NCBI GenBank assembly: GCA_029747015.1
Contig: JAKOGI010001589.1
Location: forward strand, 146,345 to 210,344
Length of the DNA: 64,000 nucleotides
Source of the DNA: Carnegiea gigantea
Taxonomy: Eukaryota > Streptophyta > Magnoliopsida > Caryophyllales > Cactaceae
Direction of reading: 5' to 3'
Both the position numbers and the translations under genes were made by a program. The notes below the pieces were generated by a model. It made no database searches and was not told the DNA's origin. It saw only the letters and a program-made list of their open reading frames with translations. This document shows, one piece after another, positions 43,962 through 56,137 of this stretch (position 1 is the first letter of the stretch; the number at the start of each line of letters is the position of its first letter).

Positions 43962-46900
43962 CTACTTGATCATCGGTTTTTGCCGGGTCTTGTTGAACTG
44001 TACATCACCACTGAGAACTGAGCTAATGAACTTCTCTGCTTCTTCAGCAGACATGTCTCCAGTGAATGCAGCATACTTTCCTTTTCGGGGTTTGTAGGCC
44101 ACAAGGAAGCTGTCTGAGGATTTGAATCCAGATTTATCGAAAGCATTTAGGAAGGATTGCTGCTTCGTCGCATCTAACAATGTGTAAGAAATGGAATCCC
44201 TCGAGTCAGATGATAGGTTCCTTCTCCTTGATAGTGATTTCTGGGAAACCTAAACAAATCATGCACACAGTGAGGTTAAGACGTGGGATTCAGTCGATAT
44301 ACAGATCTGTTCCGCACTTTTGTGTGGTTAGCTAGCTAAAAAGTTGTCGATGTTGGTTTGGCAAGTATCAAGGCACTTAGGCTGATGAAGTTTGGTTTCA
44401 GTCAATATAAGTTCGGATTAAGGAAACAATAATCATGCATATTTTGAGTTCAGATTAAAAAAAAAAAAAAAAACGAAAGCTCCCTTATTTTGATCATTCG
44501 GACTGAGCAACTGTGTATAGGCAAGTCTTGGAATGATTTCAGTCATGCACGCTTCTGCACTTTTTCAGCAGAGTGAGGCGAAGAGATCCCAAGCATGGAT
44601 TTGCATTACTAGGCATTTGATTACGGAACTTTGTGGGTGGTTTATAAAACTGATTATTACATCACTGGTTAACAAAACTAAAACAACACTTACAAATTAG
44701 TCAACATTACAATTTGAGCACTCAAAATCGTATTCAACCTTTAAATAAGCAATCATTAGATATAATGCTTCCATTATGTTAGTAGTATTTAATTTAAGTT
44801 GCTAGCCTGATTGCAAAGAAGAAACCACTTACCATCAATAAAATGGATTCAAGCCTGTCTCTTGCTTTTGATGATCTGAAGGCACCAATTAGGCAAACAG
44901 GGATTTCTTCTCCACAAACAGTATCAAGGTTTGAAGCCGTCAAATGTGGTATTTCTTTACTAGATGATTCACTCTCTGATTTCTTCTGACTTGATGCAAT
45001 CTTCTTGTTCTTCTTTTCAAAACTTTCAAGCAAGAGACCAAGTTCCTGAACACCAGACTCCAAATCTTTTACAGATATCCCTGCTTTCAGAATTTGTCTC
45101 TCTCCATTTGACAGCCAGCCTACTATAGCCGGAAGGGCATTGACGCCTAAATTTTTCACATTCGGATTAGAAGCATCATGAACCTGCAAAATTGATGAAA
45201 TGTCAAAATCTGGCAGTTGTTCTCTTTACCCTGTGTCACAAGGAGGAAGCACTGATACTTCATAAAATGAATTGATCATTGTTCAAGACCTCGCAATTTA
45301 CATGCAGATATTAATTAAATTTACTCTACTACAGAAAATGAGATTTATCAGTTCAAACATTTAGGAAAGGAGGGATATCCTAGCAACTGTTCGGAGTGTA
45401 TCATTGAAAATCGGTTAGGCGACAAGTAACTCTTCTGTTTTTATGATATGGTTGCAACTTTCCTTTATTTGGTCATGAAAGACTTGTTTTATTTTCTTCT
45501 ACTTCTTGGCATTTTGTCTTTCCTTTCTCCCTCTCTTTTTTTTCTTTTTGGTTTTCGGTTTTTTTTTGGGGGGGGGGGGGGGGAACAAACATGGTATACC
45601 TGTGCATCGAAGAAGATAAACCGCTTGTGGTACAATGCACTGAGAGCACGCCAAATAACTGGGGTATCTCTTTTAGTTGATAGAAGCATAACTCGAGGCA
45701 ATTTTTCCCCAGCAACAAAAGAAGGCTCAAAGTTATCCAGGCTAATACGTCTCGAATACCTTGGCAAATGTTCCTGACAGAAACTTTTCAAACTTTTGGT
45801 ATCCCAATCATCATTATACTCCACAAAGGAACCACCATCAGTAGTTGTGTAGGAATAAATGAATAATCTAGGTGCTTTGTGAGAATATATTCCATGGCTC
45901 TTACAGAATGAAGGCTCATTTTCACAATTTACTTTACCGACCTGGAAAAAAAGAAAAATAGGCATCAAAAAAGCAGTCATGTTTCCTCAGAGTGCTAAAA
46001 CAACAGATTAGCATACAACAGGATAGTAGAAACATACTTTCAGAACACCCTTTAGTGAGTTGGCAATCTCCTCCAAGATTGGTTCATACTGCTGGATAGA
46101 CATCGTTGAGGTTGTATAAGATAGTAAAAGCCAAGTTATTCCCTTATCATTTATTTCTTTCTCAAATACTAGTGGATTTACTGTGTGAACAATCTTGGGA
46201 CGACTCTTAAACCCAGATTGAGAGCCAGCTTTAGTACGAGAACTGCCAAATTGAGACCCAAAAGAACCCCCAAAGCCAGACTCACCCATGTCCCCTCCAA
46301 ACAAATTTGAAAATATATCATTGAGACCAAAACCAAATGGGTTGCTACCACCAGGTCCACCAAACGAAAAGGAGAAAGAACGGGATCCTTGTCCACCCAT
46401 ATTCTGCCATTGATCTGGTCTAAATGAGAAGCGGCTCTGTCCTTGTCTGCCACCTGTGAAGTAGCTGTAGTCTCCTGCGCTCCCCCCACCAAAGGAAGGG
46501 CCGCCACTCTCATCTCCATATAGATCATAATTTTTCCGTTTTTGCTCATCGGATAAAATGTCATATGCTGCAAAGAAAAAACATGGTAAATGGAAGAGGC
46601 TACATAGAGGTGCCCTTTTTTTTTTGGGGGGGGGGGGATGATTGTTTTATTAAACAAGATACAGGAAAAGGGGCAGAATGCAAAGGAGAGCAGACATAAG
46701 GCATCACTGATCATTGCAGGTCAATGAACTAAAGAGAGACGACAACTAAAATTGAGCAAGGCAGAGAAACATGTCGTAGAAAATAAATATTTCAGGCATT
46801 GGAAAGGTTTGAGACACCCTGCCCCCCTCTTCCCTTCCCCATTTCTCCCGAAAAAATCACAAAACAGAATAAAGAAATGGGAATAGTCATCACGTTTTCA

Positions 46901-49619
46901 TTTTTTGCTTAATGGAGAACAGAACATGGTTTCGATTATAAATATCAATCTTGGAAGTTGGAAGACGTGCATTAGAAGCCATCTTGCTCAACAATAGCCA
47001 CATGCTGAAATGCAAACCACTTTCCATGCCAAATCCAAATCCAAATCTAAATATGTAGTTTCCATGCAATTAATTGTTTTCTTCTACATCATGTAATGGA
47101 TCCCAAAATCAATTCAGAATATATAACTAACAGGTTGAACATAATAGCACCGCCAAACACCCCCTTTCTCGGAGAGAAAGAAGAAAAAAGAAAAAAAAGG
47201 TTAGATAGCCAAATCAGGTGAGAGCCACTACAAATTACCGTTATTGATCTCCTCAAACTTCTGCTGGGCACCTTTGTTCTTGTTCTTGTCAGGATGATAC
47301 TGTAAAGAAAGCCTGAAAACAATACCAAAAGGAACAAGTGAGAAATGTAGAAGTGATTCTATCCAAAAAAGAGGGGCCACGAATCCAAGAAAACATCGAA
47401 TGCAAGAACAAACATCGGATCAGCAGAAAGAAAACATTTCGTGTCCTAAGCCAAAGCATATAACGAAGGCTATTCAGTTTGGAATCTCATATAGGATCAA
47501 CCGACATATGTAGGATCAGGATCATCGCATTGGATTGAAAATTGTAACGACTTTCTACTAAGTCTATAGAAAAATTATTTGCAATTTAAAATTAGGTCCT
47601 AATAATACTCGTAATAAAATCAATAATTTGTCATAAGAGTACATAAAGTGCTAGGGGAAGCCTCTGACTAGAACCTTTTAGACTGTAATTTGTAAGAACT
47701 TGAAGGATAAGGCCCTACCATATGTAAGGTTCATTGACTTTGGAATAAATGACCAAGTTTTTATTCACAATGAAGCTGCATCTGTCTTAAAAGTAAAGTT
47801 GTAAATCGTCCTATATGACCCTACAAAATCAAATGTTCGCTTCTATTTGGATTCAGGATTAGTTAGGCAAATTGAAACCATAGAAGTGTACAATTCTAAA
47901 AGTGAGATCCAAATTCGGTAATCCAGCATCTCATAGTATATGACAGTTGTAATTTCAGCCAATTTGTAAAGCGGAACTGTGGAAGTGAAGTGTGATCTAC
48001 AATGCAAAAGTCCTGCATTTTGAAGTCAAAGATGCAAAAACATCCAAAACGACAATAGTATAACTACATAACCACGTTACATGTTTAGAATCATATGAAC
48101 ATTTTCAAAAATCCATCTAAAGTGCATCCTATTGATTTTCTAAGGGCATAACGACTTTAGCCAACATAAACAAAAATCCAAAGACACAAATCCACTTAAC
48201 CCCTAAACAGCTCCAAAGCACTTATTCTGAAATCTAAAAAATTATTGATGTAGCTTCTACTTTCACACAAGTCAAGATATTTTGAGCAACCTGCAAACAT
48301 TAATCTGATGCATATCAAGCTCTAATGACAAGAACTGACAACAAGCTGCTGTATATAACAGGAACAAAGGATGGAAATGGATTTACATTTCCTCCAACTT
48401 TCATCATTATTCAAGAAAAACATACGAAAGAGAGCACCAAAATGTATTGTCATGTGACTATAACGAGGGTATGATCATAAGCGCTAGTAGGAGAGAAGAG
48501 GACATACTTATGGAAAGCCTTCTGAATATCACGCTGACTAGCATTTCGGTCAACTCCCAAAACCTGGAAGAACAATTCGTAAACAGCTGTTCATAACAAA
48601 CTCACACATAAGCTGCCTGACTCAGCTACACAGATCGAGCTATGTTAATCATACTTATTACTTAAAATCAAATTATATGCATCGGACCCTTGAACCTGTA
48701 GGGTATAAAATGGCCAAATTCAAATGAAAATGCCTCACGCGTGGTAAATTAGCAAGATACAACCACACGCACACCAAATCCATCCCTCTAACTCAAGGGA
48801 AAATAGATGGATATCAGATTCTATTTGGCAACTATGAACTCAGGTTACTCCAAGATGTGACCCTTAGTATAGTTCTCATGTTCTGTCCTCTGACTTTGGT
48901 TTTATTACGATCTAAAGAGCCCTCAATGGCCATTGTTCAACCTGACTGTTAGGCTGCCGCACATAGGAGTTGGGATTGAATCCCAGCACTAGAAGGGAAG
49001 ATTCCCCCCCTTTATGCCCTAACCAAGCATACCTTGATTATAAAACAACGAACGGTTGTGGAAAGAAATATTGAATGATGAGCCCTTCATCCCAATAAAT
49101 GTTATGAAGCAGTTCAAATTGATATGCAGTTTGGCATTGCTTCCTTTCCCTTTCGAACATAAATAAGAAAGAATGCATGCAATATGTGCCAAACCTTGCA
49201 TCTTCTAAATGAACACGACAGTTTTGCACCCCCTCTCCCTAACACCAAAATACCCATATTCTGGCTTCCAAACGGAGCATAATATCACATTGTCCTAATC
49301 TCTAAACAATCTCTCAACCCACAAGCGAAAGATTCCCAAAAAATTAAAAATCATCCAAGCCCTAAATTAACTACAATATTACGAAGTGCTACAACCCACC
49401 AAATTTCTTTTTTTCAACCCAAAAAAAAAAAAAAGACCAGAAAAGAGGACAGCGATACTGAAGGTGACAAGGCTATGATCAAACCGGGAAAAAATCAAAT
49501 CAAAGGGAAAAGAATCATACCTTATAAGGGTCAATAGGCTTCTTAGCTTGTGCAATGAAGATGATTAACGAGGCGAATATAATGATGATGAGCTTGGAAG
49601 AAGAACCCGTTTTCGCCAT
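43962..49619 (-). CDS. ERDJ3A: ER-luminal J-domain protein ERDJ3A/TMS1-like, seven coding exons
   Basis: Exons on the minus strand: 49521-49619, 48508-48563, 47239-47312, 46038-46567, 45600-45941, 44833-45183, 43962-44249. All introns are GT-AG and phases agree, giving 1740 nt and 579 residues. Residues 1-25 form a signal peptide (KLIIIIFASLIIFIAQA). A J domain spans about 30-97, with HPD at 58-60 stimulating Hsp70 (BiP in the ER). A Gly/Phe/Ser-rich region runs about 100-200, then a thioredoxin-like domain about 201-310 lacking a CXXC motif (cysteines 259 and 266 are CX6C). A Lys/Ser/Glu-rich linker and a second fold with VCGEEIPVC follow. Arabidopsis ERDJ3A/TMS1 has this layout and is needed for pollen-tube heat tolerance. 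The ATG is the first in frame and begins the signal peptide. There is no KDEL (ends KPMIK). The first residues of the protein are strongly supported; orthology is inferred. Confidence 0.93.
45559..45583 (+). repeat. Poly(T)-poly(G) tract in ERDJ3A intron 5
   Basis: T9 followed by G16. On the gene's strand it reads poly(C)-poly(A) and starts about 16 bases after the 5' splice site of intron 5. Confidence 0.8.
46616..46637 (+). repeat. Poly(T)-poly(G) tract in ERDJ3A intron 3
   Basis: About ten T then about twelve G, near the 3' splice site of intron 3 (acceptor at 46568). Confidence 0.78.
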
Positions 49620-49840
49620 GGGAGACCTGAAACCCAATTCGTGGTATCTGAAAATCGGCTCTTTTGTTCTTCCTCTATGAGATATTTCCTTAGATTGTAT
49701 TGGAGAGAGAGGCAGGGAGCAACGAGCAAGAGAGTAATTAAATCAAGAACAATAAAGAAGATTGGGGATTGGGGGCAGGGGAAGGACTCCATTTCGCGCG
49801 GCTGTCATGAACATCAAAGGAGATGCCAAGCGGTTAACTA

Positions 49841-49856
49841 CACGTGGCTTCACGTC
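49841..49856 (-). promoter_or_regulatory. G-box and ACGT element upstream of ERDJ3A
   Basis: CACGTG (49841-49846) and CACGTC (49851-49856) lie 222-237 bp upstream of the ATG, with a CCAAT sequence at 49877-49881. ACGT cores are bound by plant bZIP factors, including those of the ER stress response. The CCAAT is not in the spacing or orientation of a standard ERSE. A role in regulation is inference. Confidence 0.35.
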
Positions 49857-50019
49857 GTAGCTCCACCGACGATCGACCAATAGGATTGCAGTATTTGCAT
49901 CATCGTTATTGAAGCTCAAAAGCGGTCGATTTTTTGAGCCCAATTACCGGAAAAACATGTGCAAAATAATTTAAAAGGCTTTTGGAGACCCAATAATCCG
50001 TATCCTGGGTATCAAACAG

Positions 50020-50404
50020 TAGTATCCGAATTGAGGATGAAAGGGGAGGGGGGGTAATTAACTCATTTTTCTTTGGTTTAGGAAAAAAAAGATAAGAGGA
50101 AAAAGGAGGAATATTTTATCTTCATTAACTTTTATAATCTATTTTTTATTTCTTCCAAATTGAGGATGAATGGAGGAGAGGGAGGTAATATATAAACTTT
50201 AATCATAATACTTTACAAATAATAGTGATTTCCCTTCCCCTCCTCTTTCCATCCCCTCCCTTTTCTAATCCAAACATAACACATGGAGTCAACCTTCGTT
50301 TTCCTCCACTTCAATTCCAAACAAGATAAATACATTTTTCCTCCCCTCCCTTCCATTTCTCTCCCCTTCATTAACCTCTCATCCCTCGCCCTCTAGTATC
50401 CGAA
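50020..50404. mobile_element. MITE-like element with 11-bp direct repeat
   Basis: TAGTATCCGAA flanks the segment at 50020-50030 and 50394-50404. Inside, the left end TTGAGGATGAAAGGGGAGG and the right end (other strand GAGGGCGAGGGATGAGAGG) are loosely inverted, and purine-rich and pyrimidine-rich halves oppose each other. A second ATTGAGGATGAATGGAGGAG copy sits at about 50159. An 11-bp duplication would fit a Mutator-type derivative. Confidence 0.5.
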
Positions 50405-51612
50405 CATAATGTAAATCCGAAATAATGCATAATTAAGTAATAAAATAGAATTTGTTGCACTTTGAGAGGGTTTATTCAATGCATACCTTATCATAGTAAT
50501 TTGATAATCTTGTAGTTTATATACCAAACATGACTAGTAGTATTTGAAAATGTGCAGGAAATATCTCAGCTATGTATAACGATTAAGTCAGCATGTCATT
50601 TAATCAATGGATCGAAATGTCCAAAAGTAAATGTGCATATAAAGGTAATAAAAATCCCTAATACTTGGAGGTGTAATGACGCATGATTATATGTTTATCA
50701 CATGGAAATGGTAATATTGAGACAATTGAAAAAAATAGTAGCTACATGTGATAAATTTTGATACAGTATTTACGTGTGATACATAAGATACTAGATTATC
50801 AATCACTTTGACAAATTATGTTTGACTCGGTGGTTGTATTTATAAAATAAATTCAAAGTACATAATGTTGGATGTTACTTTTTAAGGATAGATTATTAGC
50901 ATCCAATGCTGTAAAGTATAGATTATTGGCATTCTTTCCGTTTAAGTACTCTTATTTATTTTAAACTAACGCGTAAAAAATATGAAGTTAATAAAGCTTA
51001 GCTGTATCAAATACAATAAAAGATATGTTTGAAAAAATCACAAATAAAATTGTATACTTAATATGATGTCTCAAGAAAATCCATTACATTAAAAATCATG
51101 TGTCAAGCATTTAAAATGGTATGCCACACATCAAAACATGGATCACATTAATGTTTTAGGTGAAGAAAAATGAGTTTGAGTAAAATCGGGATGTATATTG
51201 CAAATAAGATTAAAATTTGGTATATACTGCGCAAATTTTATTACTTAAATTATTTTCTACAGTTGGCTTATATATTTTAGATCAACCAATTTTTTGATTT
51301 TTTTGGAAAGCATGTCAAAATCAATTCATTGATAAGGCATCCATCAGTACATAACTTGACACAGACTAAGGGAATATCCCTCAACCAAATCTACTCATAC
51401 TCTGAGGGGATAATTCTGGTAACATAATGAGCTACTATGCTCCCATCCCTCTTAACATGAAACCAACCACAAAACCAAATCAGAACTCTTTAAGAAGAGA
51501 CAGTAGGCTCGTTCTCTCTGTAGATAACAGGAAGATCATCAAATTCGATGAGAATCTTTTGGGCATGAAATCTTCTGGCCAATTGTGCCCAAAAAGCGCA
51601 ACCTTAGCCTCA
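50405..51612. other. No gene seen; AT-rich intergenic
   Basis: AT-rich sequence without open frames or recognised repeats up to about 51300. The final part (51330-51612) has a different composition, may be decayed mobile-element coding sequence, and is where the TRIM inserted. Confidence 0.45.
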
Positions 51613-51618
51613 GCCACA

Positions 51619-51800
51619 TGTCGAGAATATCACACATGAGTAAAGAAATTTCACATCGGGAGTTTAAAGAGAAGGATCATGGTATATAAGACAAGTGAGC
51701 TACTCCTCCTATTGCCAATTGGTTTTATGATGGAATATCACTTGGGCTTATTGCCATGGGCCTTAGTTGAAGTGAGCTCTCTCCTTGAATCTCCCTAATA
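51619..51800 (+). repeat. TRIM left LTR
   Basis: Contains AATATCACACATGAGTAAAG and GCTACTCCTCCTATTGCC, both shared with 52194-52375. Confidence 0.82.
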
Positions 51801-52193
51801 GCGGTATCAGAGTCAATGGTACATTCGGCTGAGTGAAAAAGGTGGGCCATGGTGGATCCCATGGACGAACCTAGTGAAGTGACACGTGGCGATTGAGCGG
51901 AAAAACGTCTTACAGCGTGGTTTTATGGTGTGGATAAACTCTTGGATGGTATTATGAAAAACTACCATTGACAAAAGCGGAAAAGCATATGGAATGCACG
52001 GTCAGTGCTCCTAGAACAGAGGGGATAGCATGGAGGCTCGCCTGGCTTGGTGTAGAGTAGTATGTAGACTCTATGGAGTAGAGTGCGGATATGCTCTTGA
52101 TGGTGGCTTGATGACACCTTAGTGAAGACTTCTACTCTAGGGGGAGCTTGTGCTTGATGTGGTTCGAAAGTGACTCATGTGTGATGGGGAGAT

Positions 52194-52375
52194 TATTGGG
52201 AATATCACACATGAGTAAAGAAGTCTCACATCGGGAGTTTGAAGAGAAAGTTCATGGTATACAAGACAAGTGGGCTACTCCTCCTATTGCCAATTGGTTT
52301 TAGGATAAAACCTTACTTAGGTTTGTTGCCATGGGCCTTGGTTGAAGTGAGCTCCCTCCTTGGATCTCCCTAACA
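52194..52375 (+). repeat. TRIM right LTR
   Basis: Paired with 51619-51800, with scattered substitutions. It ends CTAACA. Confidence 0.82.
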
Positions 52376-52380
52376 GCCAC

Positions 52381-54093
52381 TAGTATTCCAGGAAGCTCGT
52401 ACCCTTCTCACAACGACTATCCTTACCCAATTGCATCTTTCCTCTTGCCACAACTACTAACCTTACCCAATTACGTCTTGCCGAACTGAGGTGTCTACGT
52501 TCACCTTTATAATACCCAATTAGGGGCCACACCATGGTTTTACATACTCCACCAGTTTCTGTGCTCACCTAAAGATGAGCTCCACTGTTGTATTTTTAGA
52601 GTTGAGCACATGCTCATTCCTACTATACCATATTTGCCATCCCACACAATTAAGTCACTAGGTTCACCAAACCTTATTTTATGTGCATAATCTGGGCATT
52701 GTAGATGGATAAACAGGACATTTAATTTTAATAAACCCAATGACAAAATTAATAGTCCAATTCAAATGTTTAAGAGCCCAGCAGATTGACGGCCCGAAAA
52801 TAAATAAGTGAAGTAGGAACAGGCCAATGCCGCACGAGCAACTGGCTCCACGTGAACCCGGTCGGGTTCATTATAATGAGAATTTGCCTTGGTTCCTATT
52901 TCTTCTTTGGCGGAGACATGTTCCTACTATACTAAGAAAAACAAATCCCTACTGAGACTGAATTTTTGTGGCTAATTGAATTATTTGTTAATTAATTACG
53001 ATTCTAGTCTATTAAGACAATCTGAAGCTTGACCGGAACATGGCTAGGTCTCCCTTTCCTACGTTGATTCATGCAACCTCCTCAACCACTATAGAAAGGG
53101 GCAGACTCCTTGACTGAAGAGGTTGGGAAAAAAAAAAAACAATAAGAAGAGCTAGAAGAAAAAAAAAGAGAGTTGTAATCCTCTTTCTGAAAGAGAGAAA
53201 AAGTGCTATAAGAGAGAAATGACATCAGTTCCATAAACCATCTTCTGTTGGATTCCTAAAGGATTCAGGTAGGGTTATCTTGAGGACGTACTCTACAACC
53301 TTCCCTCCCTTTCTCTTTACTATTTTTCATGAGAATTAGTTGGTTGCAGTTTGACAAAGAAGTAGTCTTTTAAGGTGGTTTCATCCCTGTCCACTCTAAC
53401 AATTTGAACAGTTTTATTTTTTGCTTATTTTGAATGACATTGCGTCTTGATTATATCAATGATTCTAATTTTTGCATTGATGTATATTAGTATGATTAGT
53501 TTTTAATTTCCTGTGTTGATTAGTAGATGCCGTCAGTGATGACGAGCAGTGATGGGGCGCACTTTATCACATTACTGTACCATCACCCCTGAATTTAGAA
53601 CCACAGCTCCAAACAAAGGAATCATGATGGTCCCCACACTAGGGATTGTTTGGGGACATTTCCAAAACCCTTTTGAAGCAGCTTCAATTTGTTCCTCCGG
53701 GGCCCCTATCAGTATGATCTGCTTCGAAAGGTGTCATGGTCTGTAAGTTAACCTAAAACTTACTGGAAATTCTATTTAGTTAAAGATTAATGCTTTTTTA
53801 AAACTATTTTATTCCATATCTGTTTTTGCATTGCTAGACTTAGGAAACATATTCGGACCAAGGCAGAAGAATCTGCTTGCACCAATATTAGGGGACCGAT
53901 CTAACTCAAGAACTTGCTTGAGTTCATGGATCAGATCTACACCAGATTCTGGGCCAGGCTGAACAGGCTGCCTGGACCTAGTCACCAAGGATTGGACCTG
54001 GTCTTTCCCAGGGAACCCGCCCGATTTTCTAATCAGGCCCAAGACTCATTCCCCGTACTTCTGCAACCTAAGTTCTGCCTTGTTAATTTCTGT
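52381..54093. other. No gene seen; probably includes an LTR
   Basis: No convincing frame. From about 53.5 kb the sequence leads to a primer-site motif at 54267, so part of this interval is probably an LTR, but I could not find its start or a second copy in the window. Confidence 0.35.
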
Positions 54094-54109
54094 AAATAAC
54101 AATAATAAC

Positions 54110-54178
<69 letters not shown>
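54094..54178 (+). repeat. (AAT)n microsatellite
   Basis: About 85 bp of AAT units with two AAC interruptions at the start. Confidence 0.95.
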
Positions 54179-54179
<1 letters not shown>

Positions 54180-54266
54180 CTAATTTCTAGAAAAATATAA
54201 AGTACCTAATACACGAGTCCGAACCATTCGTGCAGGATCGCACCACAGAGAGGTGGATCCTTACAA

Positions 54267-54284
54267 TGGTGACTCCACTGGGGA
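54267..54284 (+). other. Primer-binding-site-like motif, probable tRNA-Arg type
   Basis: TGGTGACTCCACTGGGGA resembles the TGGCGACTCCACTGGGGA primer site of Ogre/Tat-type gypsy elements. It follows TTACA, a plausible LTR end, by one base. No downstream gag or pol is recognisable, so this would be a truncated element. Confidence 0.5.
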
Positions 54285-56137
54285 TTTTTTTTAAGAGGGT
54301 TAGATTTGTACTTTAATATGAAAAATTATCTTAATTGTACTTGCATTATCCATACTTGCAGTACAAGGCGCTACCTATTAAAGATCAACAACATCTCTAG
54401 GCCAAAACCTAATTCTACCCATCAGGAAAGTGGCTGGTCACTCGATAGGCTCATTTAGACTTCTAACTAAGCAAGCCGTTGCTTCACCCAGTCACGACAT
54501 TCTTTCCTAGTCCCTACAACTTAGGGAAACATCCGACATGTTCTAGTCATACCATGCACCCCGTGGGTGGTGTATGAAGCATTTGGTCATGAGAGGATGG
54601 CTCTAAACCTGACTGGAAACCTGTGTAATATAAAACTCATGTGTACAATTTGGAATGCAATGTAACCTTGCATGATTTAACTTTTTTAGCCTGAAGGACT
54701 ATGCATTGATACTGTGTATAGGAGTAGATTGGAGTAGATTGGAGTCCATGTCAGGTCCAGAACTTGGCTGGGATCCATTAGGTTCTGTAGGTTGCATGCA
54801 TAAGGGTATCGGGAAGAGTCAGGGTGTAAGTTTCGGGCCTAGTTAGAACCCGACCAACATCTAATTAGGAGGTCAGGTCAAGTCCATGTCCCTTAAGGTT
54901 TTCATTCATGGCATAAGACGGTGTTCTGAGCTCTCAGTGTTAGAGTTAGGTCCATGAATCAACATAGTTCATTTAGGATCTTAACACATCAATTGTAGGA
55001 TGCTTGAGGCCTAAGAGTCATGTATCATTAGATCTTATCATGCATAGTCCGTTTATAACACCCCAATTTTGTAATCCCTTTTTATTTACTAATATTAACC
55101 TATGTGACAGCGAAAAACTTAAAAGGGATGCTACTGCTGTATTTATTTTTTGGAAATACTAGGTTGAGTATCAACTAAAAACATTAGTGCATAGTTATTC
55201 TCAAATTAAAGCATGAGTTTGAATCTTGGCGACAAACACAACAATGTCCAAGCTGAACAACAATCTCTAAAACAAATTTAATATGAAAGTAGTTCATTGC
55301 AACTAAATCTTAGGTGATGAGGCCTTGCTCTAAGTCGAATTCCCATCCTTATGCTCATGCATTTTACTTGAAAACAAAACAATTGAAAAAGTGAGATGAA
55401 CTCAATAACAGTCACCCTTAATAGTCAAAACATGCACACAAATTCATTTCAAACCATTTTAGGGGACGGGGGATAGACATGAGTAGTTCAAAGTACTTAC
55501 GCATTCACAACATGAACATGTAACAACCCAAGTCCCACTTACTCAGTTTCAGGATAAAAGGGGCGAGCGACCTCACGGGGTCTCATGGCCTACATTTGAG
55601 TTTAACGTAGCCGCTTAACCATATCCTGGCCTACCATCAATTTGGACGTTTACTGATAGCCTGGCCCACTTTCATCCTCAGGGTGGCACTTGGCTGCTCA
55701 CATGCATGCACTTTTACCTGGGGAAGGCTAGTGGCCTTTAAACACAACAGGAGCATAACCACCTAGTCCCGCACATTTATTTAGTTACTTATACATTCAT
55801 AATTAACATCGACCTTTAACCAGAATTTAGCTCAACCTAACTAATTCTAATCCAGAAACATTTCACTATTATTTTCGCAACAAAAACATTCAAGATAAAC
55901 CCATGCAATTACCAATTAAATGATCGCTTCAGTAAAAATCATGGTAAAACCTCATCACACATTTACAAGGGAAAGATCCCCTGAACATCAATTCAAAACA
56001 CATTCAAACACCTTTCAAGTATACTCACAGGACGTGTTTCCAAAGGATATTTGAGAGAGTTAGGGCATGATTGTTACCTATTAGAGCACATCGCCTAAGC
56101 TTGAGCTCGAAATGCTAGTTTGGCCTAAAACAATTTC
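54285..56137. other. No gene seen; possible LTR-element leader and other repeats
   Basis: No open frame of interest. It may start with the leader of the element whose primer site is at 54267. Two TAAC(A)AACCC/TAACACCCC-type starts near 55068 and 55524 resemble plant repeat termini. A 16-bp GGAGTAGATTGGAGTAG tandem phrase is near 54721. Nothing more can be supported. Confidence 0.35.

Larger units (their letters stand above)
51618..52375 (+). mobile_element. TRIM (miniature LTR retrotransposon)
   Basis: Two direct repeats of about 182 bp (51619-51800 and 52194-52375) enclose about 393 bp without coding capacity. A primer site follows the left repeat (GGTATCAGAG at 51803-51812, initiator-Met type). 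A purine tract, GATGGGGAGAT, ends at 52193 next to the right repeat. GCCAC flanks both sides (51613-51617 and 52376-52380). The LTR 5' ends are diverged (TGTCGAG versus TATTGGG), so the exact start is uncertain by a base or two. Confidence 0.82.

Noticed and set aside
45489..45980. 163-codon frame reading through ERDJ3A exon 5 into intron 5
   Set aside because: Its tail is Pro/Lys-rich from the poly(C)-poly(A) tract; the GT donor at 45599 and the continuous downstream exon show it is exon plus intron.
46178..46714. 178-codon frame over ERDJ3A exon 4
   Set aside because: It is in a different frame from the coding exon and crosses the intron 3 acceptor.
49877..49881. ER stress response element (ERSE)
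   Set aside because: CCAAT is present, but no CCACG at the required spacing and orientation.
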